Assembly: GCA_033791605.1 (NCBI GenBank) | Contig: JASJGJ010000015.1 | Location: 1 to 14,146 of the forward strand | Length of the DNA: 14,146 bases | Direction: 5' to 3' | DNA from: Porticoccus sp033791605 | GTDB taxonomy: Bacteria > Pseudomonadota > Gammaproteobacteria > Pseudomonadales > Porticoccaceae | Shown: piece after piece, positions 6,480-14,146 of the stretch | Position numbering within the stretch: position 1 is the stretch's first letter | How the letters are laid out: each line of letters opens with the position of its first letter | Program-made: the position numbers and the translations under genes | The notes under the pieces: generated by a model | The model's input: only the letters and a program-made list of their open reading frames with translations | The model's database searches: none | Told to the model about the DNA's origin: nothing

Positions 6480-7559
6480 ATGACAGAAGATCAGCTACAT
6501 CATTTATTACTGGATAGCCTAAATACCGCCGTTATTTTGCTAAATAACGAGCTAGAAATATGCTATATCAATCCAGCAGCCGAAAGCCTGCTGGCTATTA
6601 GTGCAATTCGACTCTACGGCACGCCGATATCCCTTTTATTTGACGCCTCTGACAGTAACCTTAAATCCCTAGGCGAAGAGGCCATTAAAACCAATCGACC
6701 TTTTACCCAGAGGCAAGCGACCTTAACCCTAACTGATCACACCAGTATCACTGTTGACCTAACAGCCACCCCCCTTCAAACCGGGGTCATTAAGATGTTG
6801 TTAGTAGAAATGCAGCCTATGGACAGACTGATGAGAATCAACCGGGAAGAAGCCCTCATTTCAACTCATGACACCACACGAAACTTGGTTCGCGGGTTGG
6901 CTCATGAGATTAAAAACCCCCTAGGCGGTATCCGGGGCGCAGCCCAATTGCTTTCCGAAGACCTAAACAACCAACCAGAATTACGTGAATTTACAGACAT
7001 TATTTCTGCTGAAACTGATCGCCTATGCAAACTGGTTGATCGCTTGCTCGGACCGAACACCCTTCCACAATTCGCGCCTGTAAATATCCACGAAGTTTTA
7101 GAACATGTAGCCGCATTAGCCGAAACAGAAACACGAGGCAGCATTCATGTTGAACGGAGTTATGACCCTAGTATTCCGGAAATAAACGGTGACAGAGGAC
7201 AGCTTATCCAAGCATTATTGAATATTGTTCGCAACGCCATTCAAGCTCTAAAGAACAGCTCTCAGCCAAAACCCACCATTTGGCTCAAAACCCGAATTAA
7301 ACGGCACTTTACTATCGGAAAAATACACCACAAGGTCGTTTGCCGAATCGATATCGTGGATAACGGCGCGGGCATCCCCGAAGACCTTATTGATCGAATT
7401 TTCTTTCCCATGGTCAGTGGCCGTGTGGACGGCAGCGGACTGGGCTTACCTATTGCCCAATCCGCCATTCACCTTCATCACGGATTGATCGAATGTGACA
7501 ATCGCACCGGGGAAACCCGGTTTTCATTGTACTTACCCCTTGATAGACAACCTGGATAG
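6480..7559 (+). CDS. ntrB: Nitrogen regulation sensor histidine kinase NtrB (GlnL)
   Basis: Cytoplasmic two-component kinase/phosphatase, 359 residues, about the family length. It autophosphorylates under nitrogen limitation, passes the phosphate to NtrC, and acts as an NtrC-P phosphatase when bound by PII. A PAS domain covers about 5-110 (DSLNTAVILLNNELEICYINPAAESLL). The dimerisation/phosphoacceptor H box is RGLAHEIKNPLGGIRGAAQLL with His142. The ATPase domain has the N box around Asn248/Asn252, G1 DNGAGIP at 294-300, F box FFPMVSGR and G2 GSGLGL at 318-323. There is no membrane segment, as expected. The ATG at 6480 has only a weak Shine-Dalgarno sequence (AGGG 15 bases upstream), but the N-terminus matches the family. 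It stops 4 bp before ntrC, so the two are co-transcribed. Confidence 0.97.
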   Translation: MTEDQLHHLLLDSLNTAVILLNNELEICYINPAAESLLAISAIRLYGTPISLLFDASDSNLKSLGEEAIKTNRPFTQRQATLTLTDHTSITVDLTATPLQTGVIKMLLVEMQPMDRLMRINREEALISTHDTTRNLVRGLAHEIKNPLGGIRGAAQLLSEDLNNQPELREFTDIISAETDRLCKLVDRLLGPNTLPQFAPVNIHEVLEHVAALAETETRGSIHVERSYDPSIPEINGDRGQLIQALLNIVRNAIQALKNSSQPKPTIWLKTRIKRHFTIGKIHHKVVCRIDIVDNGAGIPEDLIDRIFFPMVSGRVDGSGLGLPIAQSAIHLHHGLIECDNRTGETRFSLYLPLDRQPG

Positions 7560-7563
7560 ATAG

Positions 7564-8982
7564 ATGGATAAACGAACAGTTTGGATTGTTGACGATGACC
7601 GCTCTATCCGCTGGGTCATGGAAAAGGCGTTAGCTCGTGCTGAACTTAAAGTCACCAGTTTTGAGAACGCAAGCGACCTTCTTATCCAGCTCGACAAAAC
7701 ATTGCCTGACACTATCATCAGTGATATTCGGATGCCTGGGATTGATGGCCTACAATTATTAAAAAAAATCCATACCTCCAAGCCATCACTTCCGGTAATT
7801 ATCACCACGGCACACTCAGACCTCGACAGCGCAGTAGCAGCCTATCAAGGTGGTGCTTTCGAATACCTACCCAAACCTTTTGATATTGATGAACTAATCG
7901 CAGTAACACAACGAGCCATCAATTTCGCCCAAGAACAAAAAACGGAATACATAAAAGAAAGTGACATCGCCGACATCAGCGACGAAATCATTGGTGAAGC
8001 GCCAGCAATGCAGGAAGTCTTCCGTGCCATAGGTCGCCTTTCCCATTCAAACATTACTGTTTTAATTAATGGCGAATCTGGCACAGGAAAAGAGCTGGTG
8101 GCCAAAGCACTACATGACAACAGCCCAAGAAAAAATAACCGATTTATTGCTCTCAACATGGCGGCAATCCCCCATGATCTAATTGAGTCCGAGCTATTTG
8201 GCCATGAGAAAGGCGCCTTCACCGGAGCAACCCAGCGCCGCGAGGGCCGCTTTCAACAAGCGGATGGAGGTACGCTGTTTCTCGATGAAATCGGAGATAT
8301 GCCACCAGAGGCTCAAACCCGTTTACTGCGCGTCCTGGCAAATGGTGAATTCTATCTTGTAGGTGGCCATACCCCCTCCAAAGTGGATGTTCGAATCATT
8401 GCGGCAACCCACCAAAATCTTGAACAATTGGTAGCAGAAAATCGTTTTCGGGAGGATCTTTTTCATCGCCTAAATGTTATTCGTATTCATTTGCCGACGC
8501 TTGCGGATCGCAGGGAAGATATTCCAAGACTTATGCAGTACTTCCTCCAGAGAGCCGCTAAAGAGTTGGAAACAGAAACAAAAACCCTGTCACCAGAGGC
8601 TAAAAAGCACCTGACCATGCTTCCTTGGGAAGGCAATGTCCGTCAACTGGAAAATGCCTGCCGCTGGCTCACTGTCATGGCCTCGGGCCGGGAAATTCAC
8701 ATTGATGATCTGCCGCCAGAGTTTATGGAGCACTCCGCTGAAAAGCCTGCCATTGCCAGCTCATGGGAACAACAATTGCGAAATTGGGCAGACAATGAAC
8801 TCGCTAACGGTAAACATGACATTCTCACTACGGCAGTACCAACTTTTGAACGCGCCCTCATTGAAACTGCACTCTCTCACACCAATGGGCGAAAAAAAGA
8901 TGCTGCAGAACTCCTTGGCTGGGGTAGAAACACGCTCACCCGAAAATTGAAAGAATTGGGCATGGAAGGGGGCGAAGAGTAA
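7564..8982 (+). CDS. ntrC: Nitrogen regulation response regulator NtrC (GlnG)
   Basis: Sigma-54-dependent transcription activator of 472 residues, normal family length. The receiver domain (1-120) has the acidic pair near Asp10-Asp12, phosphoacceptor Asp54 in SDIRMPG and Lys104 in LPKPF. The AAA+ domain (about 141-380) has Walker A GESGTGKE at 170-177, the sigma-54-contacting loop GAFTGA at 217-222 and Walker B GTLFLDEIG at 236-244, so all parts needed for activation are intact. A Fis-type helix-turn-helix lies at about 441-462 (NGRKKDAAELLGWGRNTLTRK). Its expected targets are visible here: the dyads at 3857-3892 and 6289-6303. Start ATG 7564 lies 4 bp after ntrB and translation is probably coupled. 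Confidence 0.98.
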   Translation: MDKRTVWIVDDDRSIRWVMEKALARAELKVTSFENASDLLIQLDKTLPDTIISDIRMPGIDGLQLLKKIHTSKPSLPVIITTAHSDLDSAVAAYQGGAFEYLPKPFDIDELIAVTQRAINFAQEQKTEYIKESDIADISDEIIGEAPAMQEVFRAIGRLSHSNITVLINGESGTGKELVAKALHDNSPRKNNRFIALNMAAIPHDLIESELFGHEKGAFTGATQRREGRFQQADGGTLFLDEIGDMPPEAQTRLLRVLANGEFYLVGGHTPSKVDVRIIAATHQNLEQLVAENRFREDLFHRLNVIRIHLPTLADRREDIPRLMQYFLQRAAKELETETKTLSPEAKKHLTMLPWEGNVRQLENACRWLTVMASGREIHIDDLPPEFMEHSAEKPAIASSWEQQLRNWADNELANGKHDILTTAVPTFERALIETALSHTNGRKKDAAELLGWGRNTLTRKLKELGMEGGEE

Positions 8983-9072
8983 ATAAGAGAAGCAAGGACC
9001 CCAAGTAGTTTGGGGCCGAACAGGTGCCGATTTAAATCAATGACTCTAATAGAAGTGCAGGAGAACTCACAT

Positions 9073-9103
9073 AAAAACCTGTGGCTACAACGGCAGCCAC
9101 AGG
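9073..9103 (-). terminator. Intrinsic terminator of secB
   Basis: On the minus strand a perfect 9-bp stem (CCTGTGGCT/AGCCACAGG, arms 9095-9103 and 9078-9086, 8-base loop) is followed by TTTTTAT, just 9 bp beyond the secB stop. Read on the plus strand from ntrC it lacks a T-run. Confidence 0.8.
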
Positions 9104-9112
9104 AATAAACAC

Positions 9113-9628
9113 TTAGTGGGTTATCGCTTCTGGCATTTTACCCTTTAGCTTTCCTTCTTCTACCGCCTTGGCAAACAATAGATCAAAGTTAACCGGCGGA
9201 ATCATCAGTGCAGGGAAGCTACCTTTAAGAACAACACTGTCAACAGCCTCTCTCACGTAAGGAAACAACGTTGATGGGCACAGCGTGTTGAGCAATTGTG
9301 CCAACTGCTGCCCTTCGACACCCTGTACTGCAAAAATTCCCGCCTGATGAACTTCGATAAGGTAAATCGTATCATCGCCATCCTTAACGGTCACAGTGAG
9401 AGTTAATTCAACCTCGTAGTTATCACCACCAAGTTTTGTCGTAGACAGTGCTATATCCTGACTAATTTCCGGCTTCACATTTTTTTGAAAAGCAGCAGGC
9501 CCCATAGGGGTTTCAAAGGATAAGTCCTTCAGATAAATACGCTGTACCGCAAACTTTGGCGAACTTTTTTGCTCTTGCTGCCCGTCTTGCTTATTGCCAG
9601 CTTCCGGTTGGTTTTTTTCTTCTGTCAT
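9113..9628 (-). CDS. secB: Protein-export chaperone SecB
   Basis: Tetrameric cytoplasmic chaperone that keeps precursor proteins unfolded and hands them to SecA. From ATG 9628 it has 171 residues against 155 in E. coli. The surplus is mainly a Gln/Glu/Lys-rich, probably disordered N-terminal tail (1-23). The SecB fold runs from about 24: FAVQRIYLKDLSFETPMGP, YEVELTLTVTV, HQAGIFAVQGVEGQQLAQLLNTLCPSTLFPYVRE at about 94-127 and the signature GSFPALMIPPVNFDLLF at 136-152. ATG 9628 was chosen over the upstream in-frame codon at 9667 because MTEEKN resembles known SecB starts; GCAGGG just upstream is a close-set Shine-Dalgarno sequence. It lies 82 bp downstream of the rhodanese gene on the same strand; grxC, usually between them, is absent. 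Confidence 0.95.
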   Translation of the reverse strand: MTEEKNQPEAGNKQDGQQEQKSSPKFAVQRIYLKDLSFETPMGPAAFQKNVKPEISQDIALSTTKLGGDNYEVELTLTVTVKDGDDTIYLIEVHQAGIFAVQGVEGQQLAQLLNTLCPSTLFPYVREAVDSVVLKGSFPALMIPPVNFDLLFAKAVEEGKLKGKMPEAITH

Positions 9629-9710
9629 ATCCCTGCTATTCCTCAAAATTATTCTATCAAGTTCCACTCTTATGACCCGGTTTCAACCCCGAGTCCACCC
9701 GAAAAATTCT

Positions 9711-10121
9711 CTAGCTTTTTACTACTGGGAGTTTCTGGTTTTGCCATTCCATCATGCCACCTGTCAGTCGCAACACACTAAACTCTTTTTGTTGTAGCTT
9801 ACGCCCAATAGCCCCGGACTGCTGCCCTACTTTATCAGCCACAATAATCGCTTTATCTCGATAAGACTCTAGCTCGGCAAGGCGATCCATTAACTTTAGA
9901 TGGGGGATATTTATAGCACCAGCAATATGTCCCGCCTTAAATTCCTTGGTATCTCGAATATCGACCAACACCGCTTCATCAGCATTTATCATTCGAGTCA
10001 CGACATGAGGAGAAATCTGCTTGCCGCTTTTTATACGCTCATTTATCGCAAACAAATAGATAAGCACCATAAAGACACTAACAAGCACCCATTGCTCACT
10101 GATAAAATCAAAGAATTCCAC
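9711..10121 (-). CDS. Membrane-anchored rhodanese-like protein, YibN type
   Basis: A protein of 136 residues with one N-terminal membrane segment (about 11-27, WVLVSVFMVLIYLFAI) and a cytoplasmic rhodanese domain (about 35-133: VLVDIRDTKEFKAGHIAGAINIP, then TGGMMEWQNQKLPVV). At the active-site loop, where a sulfurtransferase has CxxGxxS, this one reads DKVGQQS with Asp96 in place of the cysteine, so it should not carry a persulfide. As I recall, E. coli YibN has the same Asp, so this looks like a family trait and not a recent loss. Its molecular function is unclear; location suggests a link with the Sec/membrane region. The start is GTG at 10119-10121, since an in-frame TAA lies two codons upstream; GGGG is a plausible Shine-Dalgarno sequence. 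It is divergent from gpmI and probably shares an operon with secB. Confidence 0.9.
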   Translation of the reverse strand: MEFFDFISEQWVLVSVFMVLIYLFAINERIKSGKQISPHVVTRMINADEAVLVDIRDTKEFKAGHIAGAINIPHLKLMDRLAELESYRDKAIIVADKVGQQSGAIGRKLQQKEFSVLRLTGGMMEWQNQKLPVVKS

Positions 10122-10293
10122 GATTTAAAACCCCGTTTGCTATTTTTGGCCCCAATTGGACCGGCAGTAAAAACGGCCAAAGTATACACACCGCGCTCTA
10201 GTATAGGAAACCATCAATGGCACTGAATCCCCTTTGTCGGTAAGATTCTTACTTAATTTTTCCCCGACCCACGAGGCCAGCCCAGTCAAAGCT

Positions 10294-11841
10294 ATGAGTG
10301 AACCGAAAAAACCACTACTTCTTCTAATATTAGACGGCTACGGATATAGCGACAGCCAAAAGTACAATGCCATTCATAGTGCCAGCACTCCCACGATAGA
10401 CCAGCTCTGGGAAACCTGCCCCCATACCCTTATCGGCACGTCAGGGCTTGCTGTGGGCCTTCCTGAGGGACAAATGGGTAACAGCGAAGTCGGCCACATC
10501 ACCTTGGGTGCTGGCCGGGTGGTTTATCAAAACTTTACCCGCATTAACAAAGCCATTACCGATGGAGACTTTTTCTCAAACCCAACCTATACCAACGCCA
10601 TCGATAAAGCCATTGCGGGCAATAAAGCCGTACATATACTCGGCCTGCTTTCACCGGGAGGTGTCCACAGCCACGAAGAACATATTAATGCCATGATTAA
10701 ACTGGCCGCTCAACGAGGCGCAAAAAAAGTCTACCTCCACGCCTTCTTAGATGGCAGAGATACCCCGCCGAGAAGCGCCGAAGCCTCACTAAAAACAACA
10801 GAAACCCTTTTTTCGACCTTAGGTGTAGGGAGAATTGCTTCTATTTGTGGTCGATTCTATGCCATGGACCGCGATCAACGATGGGACAGACTCCAAGCCG
10901 CCTACGATATGCTGACACAGGGTCGAACCGAACATCAGGCATTCAGCCCAATTGAAGGGTTACACGCGGGCTATGATCGCGATGAAAATGATGAATTCAT
11001 CCTACCCACCATCATTTGTGGTGACGGTGAAACTCCTATCAGCATTGAAGATGGCGATACGGTTATTTTTATGAACTTCCGTCCAGATCGAGCCAGACAA
11101 ATCACCAACGCTTTTGTAGACGAAAACTTTGATGGCTTTAATCGAGCAGTAAAACCTAGGCTGGCAGATTTTGTTATGACCACAGAATATTCTGCGGACA
11201 TCAAGGCAAACTGTGCCTTCCCTCCTAAAAACCTAGATGACTCCCTAGGAGAGTATCTGAGCAACCAGGGCAAGACCCAATTACGGATTGCTGAAACAGA
11301 AAAATATGCCCATGTCACCTTCTTTTTCAGTGGGGGCCAAGAAACACTTTACGAAGGAGAAGACCGAATTTTAATCCCCTCCCCTAAAGTGGCGACCTAT
11401 GATCTTAAACCAGAAATGAGCGCCTACGAACTGACGGACAAGCTTATAGAAGCTATTAACAGCCAAAAGTATGATGCTATTATCTGCAACTATGCCAACT
11501 GCGACCAAGTTGGCCACAGTGGTGTCTTTGAGGCGGCTGTTCAAGCCGTAGAAGTCGTAGATGCCTGTCTTGAAAAAGTGGTGTCGGCTATTAGACACGC
11601 TGGAGGACAGTGTTTGATTACGGCCGACCATGGCAATGTAGAACAAATGTTCGATGAACAATCAGGGCAAGTCCACACCCAGCACACCACCCTACCGGTC
11701 CCCCTAATTTATGTGGGCAACAAAGATCTGACATTGTCAGACAATGGCTCTCTGGCAGACGTAGCGCCCACCATATTGACACTTATGGAATTGCCCCAGC
11801 CCACAGCAATGACCGGTCATTCATTAGCCAACAACATTTAA
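10294..11841 (+). CDS. gpmI: 2,3-bisphosphoglycerate-independent phosphoglycerate mutase
   Basis: Cytoplasmic Mn-dependent enzyme of the alkaline phosphatase superfamily that interconverts 3- and 2-phosphoglycerate in glycolysis and gluconeogenesis. From ATG 10294 it has 515 residues (E. coli GpmM 514). The metal ligand Asp14 is in LLILDGYG, the phosphoryl-carrying Ser64 in MGNSEVGH, LDGRDTPP and RFYAMDRDQRWDR are in the substrate domain, and ADHGN with Asp445/His446 plus VHTQHT provide the second metal site near the C-terminus. A TTG at 10234 is in frame, but the 20 added residues have no family counterpart. The Shine-Dalgarno sequence is poor at either start. It is followed by envC after 19 bp, an arrangement also known in E. 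coli. Confidence 0.97.
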   Translation: MSEPKKPLLLLILDGYGYSDSQKYNAIHSASTPTIDQLWETCPHTLIGTSGLAVGLPEGQMGNSEVGHITLGAGRVVYQNFTRINKAITDGDFFSNPTYTNAIDKAIAGNKAVHILGLLSPGGVHSHEEHINAMIKLAAQRGAKKVYLHAFLDGRDTPPRSAEASLKTTETLFSTLGVGRIASICGRFYAMDRDQRWDRLQAAYDMLTQGRTEHQAFSPIEGLHAGYDRDENDEFILPTIICGDGETPISIEDGDTVIFMNFRPDRARQITNAFVDENFDGFNRAVKPRLADFVMTTEYSADIKANCAFPPKNLDDSLGEYLSNQGKTQLRIAETEKYAHVTFFFSGGQETLYEGEDRILIPSPKVATYDLKPEMSAYELTDKLIEAINSQKYDAIICNYANCDQVGHSGVFEAAVQAVEVVDACLEKVVSAIRHAGGQCLITADHGNVEQMFDEQSGQVHTQHTTLPVPLIYVGNKDLTLSDNGSLADVAPTILTLMELPQPTAMTGHSLANNI

Positions 11842-11860
11842 CCTGTTACGGCCCGCCGCG

Positions 11861-13003
11861 ATGCCCATAACCCAACTGGTGATATCAATATTATTAGCAG
11901 CCATGCTGATATCACCAGTGCTGGCCAGTGAAAAAAGTGACCGCAGTAAACTCGACAAAATTCAACGTGACATCCTTGATCTACAAAAGACTATAAAAGG
12001 AACCGGTGCTCAACAAGGAACCCTCAACAACGAGCTGAAAGATAGCGAGGTTATGTCCGCTGAAATCAATCTCAACATCATTACACTAGAGAAGCAGCTT
12101 ACAGCACTCCACATCGAACTAAAGTCTCTACACAAAAATCAAGTGAATCTTGAGACCTCACGAATAAATCAACAGACTTTAATTCTCAGTCAAATCAAGT
12201 CGGCTTATCGACTGGGCAATGACGAGCCCATTAAACTATTACTCAATCAAGAAGATCCCGAAACCATTAGCCGCACACTAAAATACTATGGTTACTTTCT
12301 CCGTGCTCGATCCGAAAAACTTAACGACTATCGAAAAACATTACAGGCGCTCAAAGACGTCGAGACAGCCATCACCGACCGACACACACAACTCTTGGCA
12401 AAGCGGTCCATACTTGAAGAACAGAAACAACGACTCAGCATGCGCCAACAACAGCGTCGAAAAGTCCTAGCCCAACTTAATCAAACAATTAACACATCAC
12501 AGCAACGCTTAAACAAACTTAAAAGAGAACAAATTAAACTGGAATCTGTGCTAAAAGCACTAAGAGAAGGTATTGAACATTTATCCCTTCCTGCCACCAA
12601 CAAACCCTTTGTTGACCGCAAGGGTAAATTAGCCTGGCCAGTGTCCGGGCGTTTGACTCAATATTACGGCGCCCCAAGAAATACCGATATCCGCTGGAAT
12701 GGCTGGCTCCTAAACGCCAAAGAGGGCTCACCCGTCAAGGCCATTCACCACGGTCGAGTAATTTTTTCTGATTACCTCAGAGGCCACGGGTTGCTGATGA
12801 TTATTGACCATGGTGACGGATACATGAGCCTCTACGCTCACAACCAAGTCCTTCTTAAAGAAATTGGCGAATGGGTACTCACAGGGGAAAGCATTGCAAA
12901 GGTCGGCAATAGTGGAGGACAAAAGGATCACGCACTGTATTTTGAAATTCGTCACAATGGCAAGCCCACCAATCCAAAACCTTGGTTACAAAAAAGAGGT
13001 TGA
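11861..13003 (+). CDS. envC: Murein hydrolase activator EnvC (degenerate LytM)
   Basis: Periplasmic divisome factor that, with FtsEX, activates the amidases splitting septal peptidoglycan. The 380 residues are somewhat shorter than E. coli EnvC (419). A signal peptide (about 1-22, cleavage near VLA-SEKS) is followed by a long coiled coil (about 25-240, rich in Gln, Leu, Lys and Glu) and a C-terminal M23/LytM domain (about 255-378). The zinc site is lost: the HxxxD motif reads WNGWL at 279-283, and the HLHF motif reads ALYF at 358-361, leaving only the isolated His327 in LYAHN. This is the expected EnvC state, an activator without hydrolase activity. It is 19 bp downstream of gpmI, so probably co-transcribed. 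No strong Shine-Dalgarno sequence is visible. Confidence 0.92.
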   Translation: MPITQLVISILLAAMLISPVLASEKSDRSKLDKIQRDILDLQKTIKGTGAQQGTLNNELKDSEVMSAEINLNIITLEKQLTALHIELKSLHKNQVNLETSRINQQTLILSQIKSAYRLGNDEPIKLLLNQEDPETISRTLKYYGYFLRARSEKLNDYRKTLQALKDVETAITDRHTQLLAKRSILEEQKQRLSMRQQQRRKVLAQLNQTINTSQQRLNKLKREQIKLESVLKALREGIEHLSLPATNKPFVDRKGKLAWPVSGRLTQYYGAPRNTDIRWNGWLLNAKEGSPVKAIHHGRVIFSDYLRGHGLLMIIDHGDGYMSLYAHNQVLLKEIGEWVLTGESIAKVGNSGGQKDHALYFEIRHNGKPTNPKPWLQKRG

Positions 13004-13181
13004 AGACTTTAAGCTGACAAAAAATGGAGAAAAACTACTGCCACAACCAGAAGTTAGCTAATATTTCCCCTAGAAATTGTTAGGCTTTGCGACAACATGT
13101 CCAAATCACTACCAATTAGGGCACCTTTCCCAACAATACTGTCCAACCTACACCGGCAGTAACAGATATCAGGAATAAACC

Positions 13182-14146
13182 ATGCCTTCACTCAGGTCTT
13201 TTCTCTTCTCATCGGCTTTCGCGTTTTCGGCCATCATGTTTTTTAGCTCTAGCCAAGCACAAGAGATGGAGGATAAAGCACGCCTACCCCTTGATGAGCT
13301 ACGTCATTTCACACAGGTTTTCGACCAAATACGTCAAGCTTACGTAGAAGAAATAGATGATAAGAAATTATTAGAAATGTCCATAAAGGGACTTCTCAGC
13401 AGCTTGGACCCACATTCCGTCTATCTAGACAAAAGCTCTTTCTCCTCTCTACAGGAGCATACCTCAGGCGAATTTGGTGGGCTGGGCATTGAGATAAGCA
13501 TGGAAGGTGCATTTATTAAAGTCATATCTCCCATTGATGACACACCTGCCCAGCGCGCAGGTATTCTGGCTGGCGACCTAATTATCAAACTCGGGGACCA
13601 AGCCGTACAAAGCCTGTCTCTAGGAGAAGCTATCGACGTCATGCGGGGCCCCAAAGGCTCGCCACTCACGCTAACTATTGTGCGTGAGCAGGTGGACAGC
13701 CCTTTTGAAATCGTTGTTGTTCGTGACATCATTAAAATACACAGCGTTCGCAGCAAAACACTGGAACCCGGTTTCGGTTACGTTCGGATTGCTCAATTTC
13801 AGGAAAATACCGGGCAACAATTCAAACAAGCACTAGAAGCCTTGCTAAAGAAAGACCGCGACCTTAAAGGGATAGTTCTGGATTTACGCAACAATCCCGG
13901 AGGGCTACTGTACGCATCGATTGAAGTAACAGATGCCATACTAGACGGTGGCATGGTCGTTTACACCGAAGGACGCTTACCCAGCGCCAACTCAACTTAT
14001 CATGCCAATGCCGGAGACATTCTCAAGGGGTTACCCATTGTTGTTCTTATTAACGAAGGCTCTGCTTCTGCTGCGGAAATTGTTGCCGGAGCACTCCAAG
14101 ATCACCGCCGCGCTGTATTACTTGGCACAAATAGCTTTGGCAAGGG
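13182..14146 (+). CDS. ctpA: Carboxyl-terminal processing protease CtpA, S41 family (5' part)
   Basis: Periplasmic serine protease; the window ends before its stop, leaving 321 complete codons. Start ATG 13182 follows AGGAA six bases upstream. A signal peptide covers about 1-26 (SSSQA-QEME). Then come an N-terminal helical cap (FDQIRQAYVEEIDDKKLLEMSIKGLLSSLDPHSVYL, 47-82), a PDZ domain (about 97-180, EFGGLGIEISMEGAFIKVISPIDDTPAQRAGILAGDLI) and the S41 core with LDLRNNPGGLL at 233-243. The catalytic Ser296 is in NEGSASAAEIVAG and Lys321 in SFGK, 25 residues apart as in CtpB-like proteases. The family degrades or trims periplasmic proteins, including cell-wall hydrolases in some species, which fits its place after envC. 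The 178-bp gap from envC could hold its own promoter. Confidence 0.95.
   Translation, partial: MPSLRSFLFSSAFAFSAIMFFSSSQAQEMEDKARLPLDELRHFTQVFDQIRQAYVEEIDDKKLLEMSIKGLLSSLDPHSVYLDKSSFSSLQEHTSGEFGGLGIEISMEGAFIKVISPIDDTPAQRAGILAGDLIIKLGDQAVQSLSLGEAIDVMRGPKGSPLTLTIVREQVDSPFEIVVVRDIIKIHSVRSKTLEPGFGYVRIAQFQENTGQQFKQALEALLKKDRDLKGIVLDLRNNPGGLLYASIEVTDAILDGGMVVYTEGRLPSANSTYHANAGDILKGLPIVVLINEGSASAAEIVAGALQDHRRAVLLGTNSFGK

Noticed and set aside
8999..9015. CCCCAA/TTGGGG hairpin after ntrC as an ntrC terminator
   Set aside because: Six-base stem without a following T-run; too weak to call.
9629..9667. Longer SecB starting at 9667
   Set aside because: The extra 13 residues have no counterpart in the family, and ATG 9628 gives a SecB-like start.
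10234..10293. TTG-initiated N-terminal extension of GpmI
   Set aside because: Rare start codon, and the extension has no family counterpart; ATG 10294 gives the usual length.
13060..13084. Imperfect hairpin (CTAA..ATTT/AAAT..TTAG) downstream of envC
   Set aside because: Interrupted, AT-only stem without a T-run; not a convincing terminator.

Overview
The window is a stretch of conserved core genome from a gammaproteobacterium of moderate G+C content. Every full-length gene gives a good match from memory to a known gammaproteobacterial family. The order typA-thiI-glnA-ntrBC-secB-rhodanese-gpmI-envC-ctpA is the one I recall for Pseudomonas and its marine relatives, and the divergent gpmI-envC versus rhodanese-secB pair is also seen in E. 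coli. The fairly low G+C and AT-rich spacers would suit a marine Cellvibrionales- or Oceanospirillales-type bacterium, but the genus cannot be settled from sequence reading alone. I see no insertion sequence, phage gene, CRISPR array, tRNA or rRNA.

Layout. Bases 1-381 hold no gene I can support. typA/bipA (ribosome-associated GTPase) and thiI (tRNA 4-thiouridine synthase with C-terminal rhodanese domain) lie on the minus strand. A 392-base divergent control region separates thiI from glnA. It holds two NtrC-type boxes, a sigma-54 -24/-12 element and a perfect 20-bp inverted repeat that would form a hairpin near the 5' end of the glnA mRNA. glnA ends in a strong intrinsic terminator. A small secreted DUF4124-type protein follows, then a second NtrC box, a probable terminator and a second sigma-54 element ahead of ntrB-ntrC. 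On the minus strand, convergent with ntrC, are secB and a membrane-anchored, cysteine-less rhodanese. The grxC gene that usually sits between these two is absent. Divergent from them are gpmI, envC (degenerate LytM amidase activator) and the start of a ctpA-type S41 protease that runs off the right edge just after its catalytic lysine.

How it works together. The centre is a nitrogen-control module: NtrB senses nitrogen status through PII and phosphorylates NtrC, which with sigma-54 RNA polymerase would activate both glnA and, judging by the sites here, its own ntrBC operon. The flanking genes are housekeeping: translation GTPase, tRNA thiolation, export chaperone, glycolysis, cell separation and periplasmic proteolysis.

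I found no convincing new multi-gene system. The observations most worth a second look are the long perfect palindrome in the glnA leader, the apparent sigma-54/NtrC promoter of ntrBC, the insulated DUF4124 gene between glnA and ntrBC, and the missing grxC.
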